Shown piece after piece: positions 16,794 through 24,363 of a stretch of DNA of 46,189 bases. Each line of letters begins with the position of its first letter. The first letter of the stretch is position 1. The stretch is from Muribaculaceae bacterium (GTDB taxonomy: Bacteria; Bacteroidota; Bacteroidia; Bacteroidales; Muribaculaceae): the NCBI GenBank assembly GCA_029060725.1, contig JAIDTL010000045.1:1-46189 (forward strand), in the 5' to 3' direction. The translations under genes were made by a program, and so were the position numbers. The notes under the pieces are model-generated. The model was not told the DNA's origin, searched no databases, and saw nothing but the letters and a program-made list of their open reading frames with translations.

Positions 16794-18215
16794 ATGGAAC
16801 AGGTATTCGCGTATATCATCGGCCTCGGTGCCGCTGTGATGATGCCTGTCATCTTCACAATCCTCGGAGTCTGCATCGGAATTAAATTCGGAGATGCACT
16901 CAAGAGTGGTCTGAAAGTCGGAGTCGGCTTCATTGGACTCTCCATCGTAACTGCTCTTCTTACTTCTGCCCTGGGTCCCGCCCTCCAAAAAGTGGTAGAA
17001 ATCTACAACCTTCAGCTAAAAGTATTCGATATGGGTTGGCCCGCAGCTGCTTCTGTGGCTTACAACACTGCCGTCGGTGCTTTCATCATCCCGGTATGTC
17101 TCGGTGTAAACCTACTGATGCTCCTGACCAAAACCACCCGCACAGTCAACATCGACCTCTGGAACTACTGGCATTTTGCATTCATCGGCGCAGTAATCTA
17201 CTTCGCTACAGAGTCGCTCGCTTGGGGCTTCTTCGGTGCTGTAATATGCTATATAGTCACTCTCGTGCTTGCTGATATGACTGCCTACAAGTTCCAACAC
17301 TTCTACAAAGACATGGAAGGCATATCCATCCCCCAGCCTTTCTGTGCCGGCTTCGCTCCATTTGCCTGGATCATCAATAAGGGGCTTGACAAAATCCCCG
17401 GTCTAAATAAGATTGAGATCGATGCCGAAGGCATGAAGAAGAAATTCGGCATAATGGGCGAGCCCCTCTTCCTGGGTGTCGTAGTCGGCGTAGGCATAGG
17501 ATGCCTCACATGCACTTCATGGACTGAAATCGTCGACAGTATCCCACGTATCCTCTCTCTTGGCATTAAGATGGGCGCTGTCATGGAACTCATCCCGCGC
17601 GTCACAGTTCTCTTCATCGAAGGATTGAAACCAATCTCTGATGCCACTCGAGCTCTTATTGCCAGAAAGTTTAAAAATGCCGACGGCCTGAGCATCGGTA
17701 TGTCTCCGGCACTTGTCATCGGACACCCCACTACCCTCGTGGTTTCTCTTCTCCTTATCCCGGTGACGCTTCTTTTGGCTGTAATCCTTCCCGGCAACCA
17801 GTTCCTCCCTCTCGCCTCACTCGCCGGTATGTTCTATCTTTTCCCACTCGTGCTCCCATTCACCAAGGGAAATGTGCTCAAGACTTTTATCATCGGTGTA
17901 ATCATCATCACTGCAGGCCTATACATGGTCACTAACATTGCTCCTGCTTTCACATTGGCTGCCCACGACGTATTTATTGCCACCGGCGACTCTGCTGTTG
18001 CCATCCCTGAGGGTTTCGAAGGTGGTGCTCTCGACTTTGCATCATCACCTCTCTGCTGGGCTCTCTATCAGTGCACAGTCAATCTCAAATGGATTGGAGC
18101 CGGTATCCTCGTGATCATTGCCTGCGGCATGATGTGGTGGAACCGCGTGCATATAGCCCGCAACCAGCGCGAAATGATCGCCAAAAATTCCGACGACCTC
18201 CAACAAAACATCTAA
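16794..18215 (+). CDS. galactitol-type PTS EIIC membrane carrier (orphan)
   Basis: 473 residues with about ten hydrophobic segments, matching the EIIC-GAT family (GatC): IGLGAAVMMPVIFTILGV at the start, GVGFIGLSIV, FIIPVCLGVNLLML, PRVTVLFIEGL and SIGMSPALVIGHPTT. GatC proteins move sugars across the inner membrane, normally with phosphorylation by EIIA/EIIB. No EIIA, EIIB, HPr or EI gene is in the window, so it may work as a plain carrier. Context with the exported KduI suggests a uronate-derived substrate (inference). The start at 16794 overlaps the stop of a six-codon minicistron (TAATG). kduI follows after 93 bases. Confidence 0.88.
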   Translation: MEQVFAYIIGLGAAVMMPVIFTILGVCIGIKFGDALKSGLKVGVGFIGLSIVTALLTSALGPALQKVVEIYNLQLKVFDMGWPAAASVAYNTAVGAFIIPVCLGVNLLMLLTKTTRTVNIDLWNYWHFAFIGAVIYFATESLAWGFFGAVICYIVTLVLADMTAYKFQHFYKDMEGISIPQPFCAGFAPFAWIINKGLDKIPGLNKIEIDAEGMKKKFGIMGEPLFLGVVVGVGIGCLTCTSWTEIVDSIPRILSLGIKMGAVMELIPRVTVLFIEGLKPISDATRALIARKFKNADGLSIGMSPALVIGHPTTLVVSLLLIPVTLLLAVILPGNQFLPLASLAGMFYLFPLVLPFTKGNVLKTFIIGVIIITAGLYMVTNIAPAFTLAAHDVFIATGDSAVAIPEGFEGGALDFASSPLCWALYQCTVNLKWIGAGILVIIACGMMWWNRVHIARNQREMIAKNSDDLQQNI

Positions 18216-18308
18216 TATGGGGGGCTTTCCGATCCTCGCGAAGCCGTTTCCGCCATGAGCTCTGCTCAGTCTCCACCCAATTTCCAATAAATTCATAATA
18301 ATATTAAA

Positions 18309-19229
18309 ATGAAAAAACTCCTATTTTCCCTCGCTGCCATAGCCGCAGCCTTCTCCCTCTCAGCCCAGACAGAATATAAGATCCAACGCGCCTGCCACCC
18401 GGACGACGTAAAGGAATATGACACAACACAGCTCCGCGACCGATTCTGTATGGAAAAGGTGATGGAAGAAAACAAAATCAATCTCACCTACTCAATGTAT
18501 GATCGTGTGATTTTCGGCGGTGTTGTTCCTGTTGGAAAGACTATCACCCTCGAGACCATCGATCCTCTCAAGGCTGACTACTTCCTCGATCGCCGTGAAC
18601 TCGGAGTCATCAACGTAGGCGGCGACGGCATTGTAAACGTCGACGGCAAAGACTACGAACTCCACTTCAAGGATGCCCTCTATGTAGGTTGTGGCAACAA
18701 AAACGTCACTTTCCGCAGCAAAAATGATGCAAACCCTGCGCGCTTCTACCTCAACTCCACTCCTGCCTACAAGCAGTATAAGACTCAGCTCATCACTATC
18801 GATGGCCGCAAGGGCACTATACCGGCCAACCGTATGCATCTCGGATCGCTCGAAGAGAGCAACGACCGAATCATCAACCAGCTCATCACAAACAATGTGC
18901 TTGAAGAAGGTCCTTGTCAACTTCAGATGGGTCTCACCGAGCTCATGCCAGGAAGCGTATGGAACACAATGCCGGCTCACACCCACGACCGTCGCGTAGA
19001 AGCTTACTTCTACTTCAACGTACCCGAAGGCAACGCTATCTGCCACCTCATGGGCGAACCTCAAGAGACACGCGTAGTATGGCTCCACAATGAGCAAGCT
19101 ATCATGAGCCCGGAATGGAGCATCCACGCTGCTGCAGGCACATCCAACTACATGTTCATCTGGGGCATGGGAGGCGAAAACCTCAACTACAACGACAAAG
19201 ATGAAATCAAATACCTCGACATGAAATAA
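18309..19229 (+). CDS. kduI: 5-keto-4-deoxyuronate isomerase with a signal peptide
   Basis: KduI converts 5-keto-4-deoxyuronate to 2,5-diketo-3-deoxygluconate in pectin and glycosaminoglycan breakdown. Similarity runs the full length: [83 protein letters not shown]. The metal ligands His224, His226, Glu231 and His273 are all kept. At 306 residues it is about 28 longer than the E. coli enzyme because it starts with a clear Sec signal peptide ([20 protein letters not shown]), although KduI is normally cytosolic. This predicts a periplasmic enzyme. It follows the EIIC gene and ends at two tandem hairpins. Confidence 0.92.
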   Translation: MKKLLFSLAAIAAAFSLSAQTEYKIQRACHPDDVKEYDTTQLRDRFCMEKVMEENKINLTYSMYDRVIFGGVVPVGKTITLETIDPLKADYFLDRRELGVINVGGDGIVNVDGKDYELHFKDALYVGCGNKNVTFRSKNDANPARFYLNSTPAYKQYKTQLITIDGRKGTIPANRMHLGSLEESNDRIINQLITNNVLEEGPCQLQMGLTELMPGSVWNTMPAHTHDRRVEAYFYFNVPEGNAICHLMGEPQETRVVWLHNEQAIMSPEWSIHAAAGTSNYMFIWGMGGENLNYNDKDEIKYLDMK

Positions 19230-19239
19230 TCCATGGAGA

Positions 19240-19256
19240 GGAGGCTTTCAGCCTCC
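19240..19256 (+). terminator. first hairpin after kduI
   Basis: GGAGGCT / AGCCTCC stem with loop TTC, 10 bases after the stop. Same stem family as 977-1000. Confidence 0.55.
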
Positions 19257-19281
19257 CCTCAAATCATCTCGTATCTATAGG

Positions 19282-19307
19282 AGGGAGGCTTTTCAGCCTC
19301 CCTTTTA
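19282..19307 (+). terminator. second terminator after kduI
   Basis: Nine-base stem AGGGAGGCT / AGCCTCCCT with loop TTTC, followed by TTTTATAT. Near-identical to the ddh terminator. A weaker hairpin AGGGACACAC...GTGCGTCCCT follows at 19332-19357. Confidence 0.7.
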
Positions 19308-19381
19308 TATGTTATATATGTCGAAAAGAAAAGGGACACACATCTCGGTGCGTCCCTACATTTTGGGTCATATTTCAATAA

Positions 19382-19540
19382 TTACTTCTTTTCTTCGCGT
19401 CTTCTTTCTATTGCGCGGTGCACATTATGTATCTCCTTTACAGCGCAGAATGCGGCTGCTACGGTTGCTACTTTAAGTGCTAATTTTGCGATATCAAATG
19501 CGAGGTGCAATGCACTCTCATGTTTTTCTTCATGTGCCAT
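19382..19540 (-). CDS. small amphipathic protein, 52 aa
   Basis: The ATG at 19540 opens a 52-codon frame ending at TAA (19382). The product begins MAHEEKHESALHLAFDIAKL, has a hydrophobic Ala/Val stretch (ALKVATVAAAFCAVKEI) and ends in a charged RAIERRREEKK tail. The third-position pattern and the ordered composition (charged, hydrophobic helix, basic/acidic end) look like a real gene. I believe similar short proteins occur in other Bacteroidales, but no family name is known to me. It stands between two terminator hairpins and so is probably transcribed alone. Confidence 0.6.
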   Translation of the reverse strand: MAHEEKHESALHLAFDIAKLALKVATVAAAFCAVKEIHNVHRAIERRREEKK

Positions 19541-19673
19541 TTTTCTTGTGTTTTTATAGTTCTTAAATTAATATCAAAATGTGCTTCACAGATCTTAAAT
19601 CAAGATAGCAATTCTTAATTATGCATTACGCATTGTGAATTGCTTTCCAAAGGTTTCATCTATAAAACAAACC

Positions 19674-19709
19674 AAAGGCGCCGAAGGTTTTCCCTCCAGC
19701 GCCTTTTTT
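19674..19709. terminator. bidirectional terminator downstream of the 305-aa gene
   Basis: AAAGGCGC (19674-19681) pairs with GCGCCTTT (19699-19706), with an inner GAAGG/CC extension. There is a T-run on the plus strand and a T-rich GGTTTGTTTT tail on the minus strand. It lies 105 bases after the stop at 19814. Near it, TCGCGAAGCCGTCTCCGC (about 19715) repeats a segment at about 18236. Confidence 0.65.
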
Positions 19710-19813
19710 CACAATCGCGAAGCCGTCTCCGCTTCAAGCTATGCTTGATTCAATATCACTGTAAGACCATGCCGGTTTGTCCTCCGCAAAGTCGCTTGCG
19801 ACTTTGACTCCGT

Positions 19814-20731
19814 CTATTTCCCCATCTGAAAATGCCGCGAAGCCAATCGATACCCGTCGCAGAACACCTCCACAGTATAATCCCCCGCAGTAAGCGTAGT
19901 ATTCACATCCCAATAGATAGTCACAGAAATCTCATCATTAGAATATTCCACCTGGCGGTGAGCAGTAGCCTGCACATTTGCGCCATCCATAGGGAATGTC
20001 ACATTGCCTCCCAGCAAACTTCCTTCCGGAGTCACAATCCTGACATAGAAATCCTTCATGCCGGCTGCTGCTGTAGTATTCGGACTTACCGTAAAACCGA
20101 CTGCCAACTGCTGAGCCTTATTGATCTTCTTCTCAGTCTTACCCTTGCGGTTCAAAGCTGAAAGATAAAGGCCTGTAATATTGAGCTTTTTGGCTTGCTT
20201 CACGGTCTGCGTCAGCTCTTCATTGCTCTTGGTCGCCACAGTCACCGCAGATGTTAATTCCTCATTGCGTGAACGCACCTCCTGCAGATCCTTCTTCAGA
20301 CCCTCATTCTCTTTCGACAGACGGTCGATCTCCTCAAGATAATGCTTCAAGATACCGCGAAGAGTAGCTATCTCACCCTCCAACTCCTTGATTCGGTTGC
20401 GGTTGGCTGCATTATTGCGTTTCTCCTTATCCAATTCCTGAAGCAGGCCCTCCACCTTCATACGAGCCTCATTGTATTGCTGCACCAGCGAATCATTCTT
20501 CAGATACATCTGCTGGTCTTCATACATATTGAAATTGGCATTCAGCTCATTGAACTCATTCGTCAGCACAAGCCGATCATTGGCAAGAGCCAGCGAATCC
20601 GCACGAGCCTCAGCCTCATTGAGGCTCTCAGTCCGACTATTATTACTGTAGATCAAAACGCACACGAGAGCCACAAGGGCTATTGCAACGCCAATAGCCG
20701 TATAAAGGATCACTTTCTGCTGCTTATTCAT
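19814..20731 (-). CDS. single-pass membrane protein with a long coiled coil
   Basis: 305 residues. A short cytosolic N-terminus is followed by one transmembrane helix (YTAIGVAIALVALVCVLIYS, about residues 10-29). A heptad-rich coiled coil follows to about residue 185 (ELDKEKRNNAANRNRIKELE, LKKDLQEVRSRNEELTSAVT). The C-terminal domain is beta-rich and ends in GDYTVEVFCDGYRLASRHFQMGK. The last part (NKAQQLAVGFTVSPNT... DFYVRIVTPEG) resembles a family often annotated as hypothetical in Bacteroidales; no function is known to me. It begins the long minus-strand tract at its 3' side and may be its own transcription unit. A TAACTTTG box lies at 20791-20784 (minus). Confidence 0.8.
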   Translation of the reverse strand: MNKQQKVILYTAIGVAIALVALVCVLIYSNNSRTESLNEAEARADSLALANDRLVLTNEFNELNANFNMYEDQQMYLKNDSLVQQYNEARMKVEGLLQELDKEKRNNAANRNRIKELEGEIATLRGILKHYLEEIDRLSKENEGLKKDLQEVRSRNEELTSAVTVATKSNEELTQTVKQAKKLNITGLYLSALNRKGKTEKKINKAQQLAVGFTVSPNTTAAAGMKDFYVRIVTPEGSLLGGNVTFPMDGANVQATAHRQVEYSNDEISVTIYWDVNTTLTAGDYTVEVFCDGYRLASRHFQMGK

Positions 20732-21045
20732 TACGCAAAGGATTATATTTTTTTATTATTTATCACTCACAAGTTTCAACTTGCAAAGTTAATAAAAAGT
20801 TTTCAAATCCACCCCCATTTCCCGCATTTTATCTTCACACCCCTCCAAATCGCAAAGCCCCCGCCACTCCAACCGCAAAAAACAGCCCCTCACTAACCGC
20901 AAAATCCATCCGCTACTAACCGCAAAAACCCACCTCCCACAAACCGCAGCGATAGTGATGCGAACGCAGTGAGCATAATAAATCCCCTTAATAAAAAATG
21001 ATTATTTTAATTTTGGCCTATTAATATCACAAAATAATCCGATGA
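20732..21045. other. gene-free region with iteron-like AACCGCAAAA repeats
   Basis: No ORF is supported. It holds a TAACTTTG box on the minus strand (20784-20791), the repeat series below, and a mixed AT-rich end before the Sel1 gene stop at 21046. Confidence 0.6.
20848..20951. repeat. five AACCGCAAAA units spaced 23-24 bp
   Basis: Units start at about 20848 (AATCGCAAAG), 20871, 20895, 20918 and 20942 (AACCGCAGCG), each separated by 23 or 24 bases, with C/A-rich filler between. The last is followed by GATAGTGATGCGAACG. The even spacing, a little over two helical turns, is unlike the tight arrays elsewhere in the window. Confidence 0.6.
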
Positions 21046-22443
21046 TCAATAACGTCGGAGAGCTTCTTTTGCATCTTGATCCCCTTGATCGGCAGCAGCT
21101 TTAAACCATTTCTTTGCTTCTACAAAATCCTGTGGCACCCCCTTGCCTTCTTCATACATTGCGCCAAGATTGTATTGTGCTACTGCATATCCTTGTTCTG
21201 CAGCCTTACGATACCATTTTGCAGCTTCAGCATTGTCTTGTTCTGTTCCTTTCCCCATAGCATACATATAGCCGAGTTGGGACTGTGCATTCACGTTTCC
21301 TTTCGAGGCGGCACTATCATACCATTTAAAAGCCTCCGCATCACTTTGAGCAACCCCGTTACCCTTATAGTACATGTCGCCAAGGTCGTTCATTGCACGA
21401 GGATATTCCTTTTCGGCTGCCTTGCGCATCCATTTAAGTCCCTCCTTGGAATTCGCCTTCACTCCAAGCCCGTAAGCGTACATCTCCCCAACCATAGTCT
21501 GCGCTAAAGCCACTCCTTGGTCGGCTGCCATCTGATACCATTTCAGGGCCTCCGTGAAGTCTTGTGGCACTCCATTGCCGGAATAGTAGATAAGTCCTAT
21601 ATTGCATTGGGCATTGCTATTCCCTTGATCGGCAGAGAGGCGAAACCACTTAGCTGCTTCATATTTGTCTTGATTCACTCCATCTCCGTTGATATAGGAG
21701 ATTGCCAACTTATTTTGGGCATACGGTTCCCCTTGGTTGGCGGCAAGTCGCCACCATCTTACAGCTTCTTTCTGATTTTTCTCTACGCCTTGTCCTGATT
21801 CATACATTTCCCCGAGCCGCGTGCGAGCTTCCGGATGTTCTTTCTGCGCAGCTGATTTATACCATTTTGCAGCCTCTGCATAATTTTCCTTCATGTCATG
21901 ATATTTGCCGGTAAGAAACAGAGCTTCCGGATTATTTGGCAACTGCCGGAATAGAGCCATGGCATTCTCATAGTTTTTGTTTTTCCAATCTTTTTTAGCA
22001 AGATAAAGAATGGAATCATTCCGGTTGTCTTCCGGTGACTTATGTAGCGATGCAAAGTATGCATCGGGAGCCTTCAATGTAAGTATGTAGACTGATTTTC
22101 CGCGTAGAGGCTTTTCGAAATTATATTCGAAAGGAAGGAAGTCCGGATGCTTTACAGTCACTCGTTTTGACCCGTCGCCGAGATATACAAGAAGCTCACC
22201 GTCGGAATATTCTTCTTCCCCGATTTTAACAGGACTTGTCACTGTAATGCCATCCGTCAATCGAGGTATGAATACTTTCAGCAAAGCGGTCGGATCTCCA
22301 TTGATGTCATTGCGTTGGTGAGTACGCGCAGTGATATCCTTCTGATTTTCCTCAAAAGAAAGAAACTCCAGACATGACTGTGCTTGGGCATTAAACTGGC
22401 ATACACTGACTAAAGCTACAAGTAGACTAAAATATCGTGACAT
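21046..22443 (-). CDS. secreted Sel1-repeat protein
   Basis: 465 residues with a signal peptide (to ...CQFNAQAQ). An N-terminal domain (about 22-120) is closely similar to the start of the 24345-26624 protein (shared YLGDGSKR(V/I)TVKHPDF and LRGKS/LKGKS). About eight Sel1 repeats then run from residue 170 to the end (AAKWYRKAAEQGYAVAQYNL, GAMYEEGKGVPQD and so on). Sel1 solenoids mediate protein-protein contacts. It has its own promoter, TTTG (22477-22480) and TAAATTTG (22450-22457), with 19 bp between, implying an almost leaderless mRNA. Probable role: periplasmic scaffold for the neighbouring system (inference). Confidence 0.88.
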   Translation of the reverse strand: MSRYFSLLVALVSVCQFNAQAQSCLEFLSFEENQKDITARTHQRNDINGDPTALLKVFIPRLTDGITVTSPVKIGEEEYSDGELLVYLGDGSKRVTVKHPDFLPFEYNFEKPLRGKSVYILTLKAPDAYFASLHKSPEDNRNDSILYLAKKDWKNKNYENAMALFRQLPNNPEALFLTGKYHDMKENYAEAAKWYKSAAQKEHPEARTRLGEMYESGQGVEKNQKEAVRWWRLAANQGEPYAQNKLAISYINGDGVNQDKYEAAKWFRLSADQGNSNAQCNIGLIYYSGNGVPQDFTEALKWYQMAADQGVALAQTMVGEMYAYGLGVKANSKEGLKWMRKAAEKEYPRAMNDLGDMYYKGNGVAQSDAEAFKWYDSAASKGNVNAQSQLGYMYAMGKGTEQDNAEAAKWYRKAAEQGYAVAQYNLGAMYEEGKGVPQDFVEAKKWFKAAADQGDQDAKEALRRY

Positions 22444-22449
22444 GAGCTA

Positions 22450-22480
22450 CAAATTTATTTTTTCTAAAATACCAGACAAA
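22450..22480 (-). promoter_or_regulatory. Bacteroidetes-type promoter of the Sel1 gene
   Basis: On the minus strand, TTTG, a 19-bp spacer and TAAATTTG match the sigma-ABfr consensus exactly. Only 6 bases separate the -7 box from the ATG at 22443, so the start of transcription should fall within about 5 bases of the start codon. Confidence 0.7.
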
Positions 22481-22544
22481 AATACTAAAATAATTCCAAA
22501 AAACAAAATATCAGTCAAAAAATCAAACAAAGCTAATTGATCCT

Positions 22545-23522
22545 TTATTTCAGCTGCGGATAGTCTGCAAAAAGGGATTTAAGATTGTCGAGTCTCACAT
22601 AGCAGTGAAGGGTAGCCTTTGCATTGCCTTTCGACGACAAAGCCTCTAAAGGCACTTCCATGCTGACGACATGGCAATATCCTCCCATATCATTTTTCCA
22701 TATATACAACCCCTTGACCATTTCTCCCGTTGTCTCTTTTATCCCCCAGTAAGGATCACACCCTTCTTCGGAAAAGATATCATATAAAGTTGCCAAAGTT
22801 GTAGCCACATCAGTCGCTTCATATCCATATTGTTTTATCTTCAAGTCAATCCCCATATCATCTTTCGAATATCCTGTCATCATCATATTTGAAATGGTCT
22901 CAACCGGATATTTCCCGGGATCATAGACCATTTCAAACTTGTCAATCGATTCTTTAGAAGGCAAGAAAACTATCTGGTTTGATAGATTGGATGTGATGAA
23001 AGAATCATTGCTCTTGATATAAAAATCTGAGAATGGAAGTTTCGAAACTTCCTTGATGGTTGCTGTTGGGATAGGCACATCTCCGGCTGAAGAAGTCTGA
23101 TCTCTGAATTTCTCAATCATCAATAGCTCCAACCCCTTTTTATTCTCAATTTTCATAAGTCCCACCTTCGCAGGGAAACAGCATTCCACCAATGTCTTTC
23201 CATCCTTCGTCCAACTTGCCGTATAGACTCCCTTATTGAAATCAATAGAAAAATCCGCATCTTCCGGAATTGCCATAAAAGAGAGGTCGTTGCCTTTGGA
23301 ATACTTGAATCCATCCTCTTTTACGCGCCTTATCCTGTCCGATTTCTCTTCAGAATCAAGCGTCGACAGCAACTGAGAGTATCGCTGAAGGAAATTTGCA
23401 GCCATCCCGAATTGCCTGTCTTCAAGCATCGACTCAGGGACAATGCCTTTGCCCATCGATGGAAGCATACCGACAAGAGCCAACATTAGCACAACCGTGC
23501 ATTTCAAATATCTATGTTTCAT
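22545..23522 (-). CDS. exported hypothetical protein
   Basis: 325 residues with a signal peptide (CTVVLMLALVGMLPSMGKG). The rest is a mixed alpha/beta soluble protein with no family I recognise. Recognisable features are a YTASWTKDGKTLVECCFPAKVG strand segment and a short CDPYWGIKETTGEM stretch. It lies between the acidic peptide gene and the Sel1 gene in the same direction, 101 bases before the latter's start, so it is probably the last gene of the long minus-strand unit or has its own promoter. A periplasmic location is predicted; function unknown. Confidence 0.75.
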   Translation of the reverse strand: MKHRYLKCTVVLMLALVGMLPSMGKGIVPESMLEDRQFGMAANFLQRYSQLLSTLDSEEKSDRIRRVKEDGFKYSKGNDLSFMAIPEDADFSIDFNKGVYTASWTKDGKTLVECCFPAKVGLMKIENKKGLELLMIEKFRDQTSSAGDVPIPTATIKEVSKLPFSDFYIKSNDSFITSNLSNQIVFLPSKESIDKFEMVYDPGKYPVETISNMMMTGYSKDDMGIDLKIKQYGYEATDVATTLATLYDIFSEEGCDPYWGIKETTGEMVKGLYIWKNDMGGYCHVVSMEVPLEALSSKGNAKATLHCYVRLDNLKSLFADYPQLK

Positions 23523-23608
23523 GACATTCTGTGAAGATATATATGAAGCGAATAAAAATTTTTATTTTAGATAATCAATAAAGTAGTCGTAAGAAAAACC
23601 ACTTTGCT

Positions 23609-23893
23609 CTATTCTTCTTCCGAAGAATTGGTGAGCACGATTATCTCCTCATCCTCATCTGAAGCATTTTCTTCTTCGGAAGAGTTATACATGACTACTG
23701 GCTCTGGTTCAGGTTCTTCAATAATTTCTTCCTGAGCCTCCGGTTCTTCTTTTACATCCTTTTCTTTATGTTTACGGGGTTGAGTTCCATCGGAAGATGG
23801 ACCGCTATTATCGTCAAAACTTCCCGCTGCAAGAAGAAGAAAAAACAATACACATATAGATGATGCAATAATGCGAATTTTATTTTTTTTCAT
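23609..23893 (-). CDS. small exported acidic protein with NSSEEE repeats
   Basis: 94 residues. An N-terminal hydrophobic segment (IIASSICVLFFLLLAAGSF) serves as signal or anchor. After that the sequence is nearly all charged: a Lys-rich patch (PRKHKEKDVKEE), then a Glu/Pro stretch (PEPEPVV) and a Glu/Asp tail with NSSEEE twice (YNSSEEENASDEDEE, TNSSEEE). No lipobox is evident. Its start overlaps the stop of the VanZ-like gene by 4 bases (ATGA), so translation is coupled. The disordered acidic tail could bind cations or basic partners; function unknown. Confidence 0.7.
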   Translation of the reverse strand: MKKNKIRIIASSICVLFFLLLAAGSFDDNSGPSSDGTQPRKHKEKDVKEEPEAQEEIIEEPEPEPVVMYNSSEEENASDEDEEIIVLTNSSEEE

Positions 23894-24363
23894 TTTTTAT
23901 TTATTTGTTTTTGAACTATCAATAGATAAATGAGACCCACACTTCCACCTGCAAAATACATCAGCACGTCGATCCAATCAAATACTCCTGGCATCAGACC
24001 AATACCTTGCAATGCTTCAGAAGCAATACCAATAATCGGAATGATCAATGCAACAGGCAAGTACTTAGGGAATTCGAAATTCCAGATGCAACCTATAAAA
24101 ACGACGTATGAGCAAGCCCACAAGCCATCCGGCAACGCATAAATAATCCAACCACTGACATCAATAGGGACATGGCCTCTTAAAAATGCAAGCCATCCGG
24201 TAGATTCGCTGATTCCGAACGCGTAAAACATTGCAAGGCTCAGAGGGCGATACAATATGTAGATAAGTCCTCCCAAAAGTATCAAGATCATAGCTATGGA
24301 GTAAGAAGCTATTTTAAGCCAATGTTCCCTATCTATTACCACAACTATAATTTTTTCTTCCAA
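23890..24363 (-). CDS. VanZ-like four-to-five-helix membrane protein
   Basis: 157 residues with four or five hydrophobic helices: YSIAMILILLGGLIYILY, SGWIIYALPDGLWACSYVVF, YLPVALIIPIIGIASEALQG and FDWIDVLMYFAGGSVGLIYL. The LPDGLWA motif plus the E-LQG...FDWIDVLMY pattern resembles VanZ-like proteins, though the match is from memory. VanZ relatives are integral membrane proteins of poorly defined function. It overlaps the PEGA/Sel1 gene by 19 bases and the acidic gene by 4, so it is firmly within one operon. Confidence 0.65.
   Translation of the reverse strand: MEEKIIVVVIDREHWLKIASYSIAMILILLGGLIYILYRPLSLAMFYAFGISESTGWLAFLRGHVPIDVSGWIIYALPDGLWACSYVVFIGCIWNFEFPKYLPVALIIPIIGIASEALQGIGLMPGVFDWIDVLMYFAGGSVGLIYLLIVQKQINKK

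Noticed and set aside
20342..20896. 184-codon plus-strand frame
   Set aside because: It is the reverse of the coiled-coil protein gene plus low-complexity intergenic DNA; hydrophobic composition arises from the antisense of Glu/Lys/Asn codons.
23609..23893. Lipoprotein call for the acidic peptide
   Set aside because: The hydrophobic segment has a cysteine only inside it and no L-[AS]-[GA]-C lipobox at its end.
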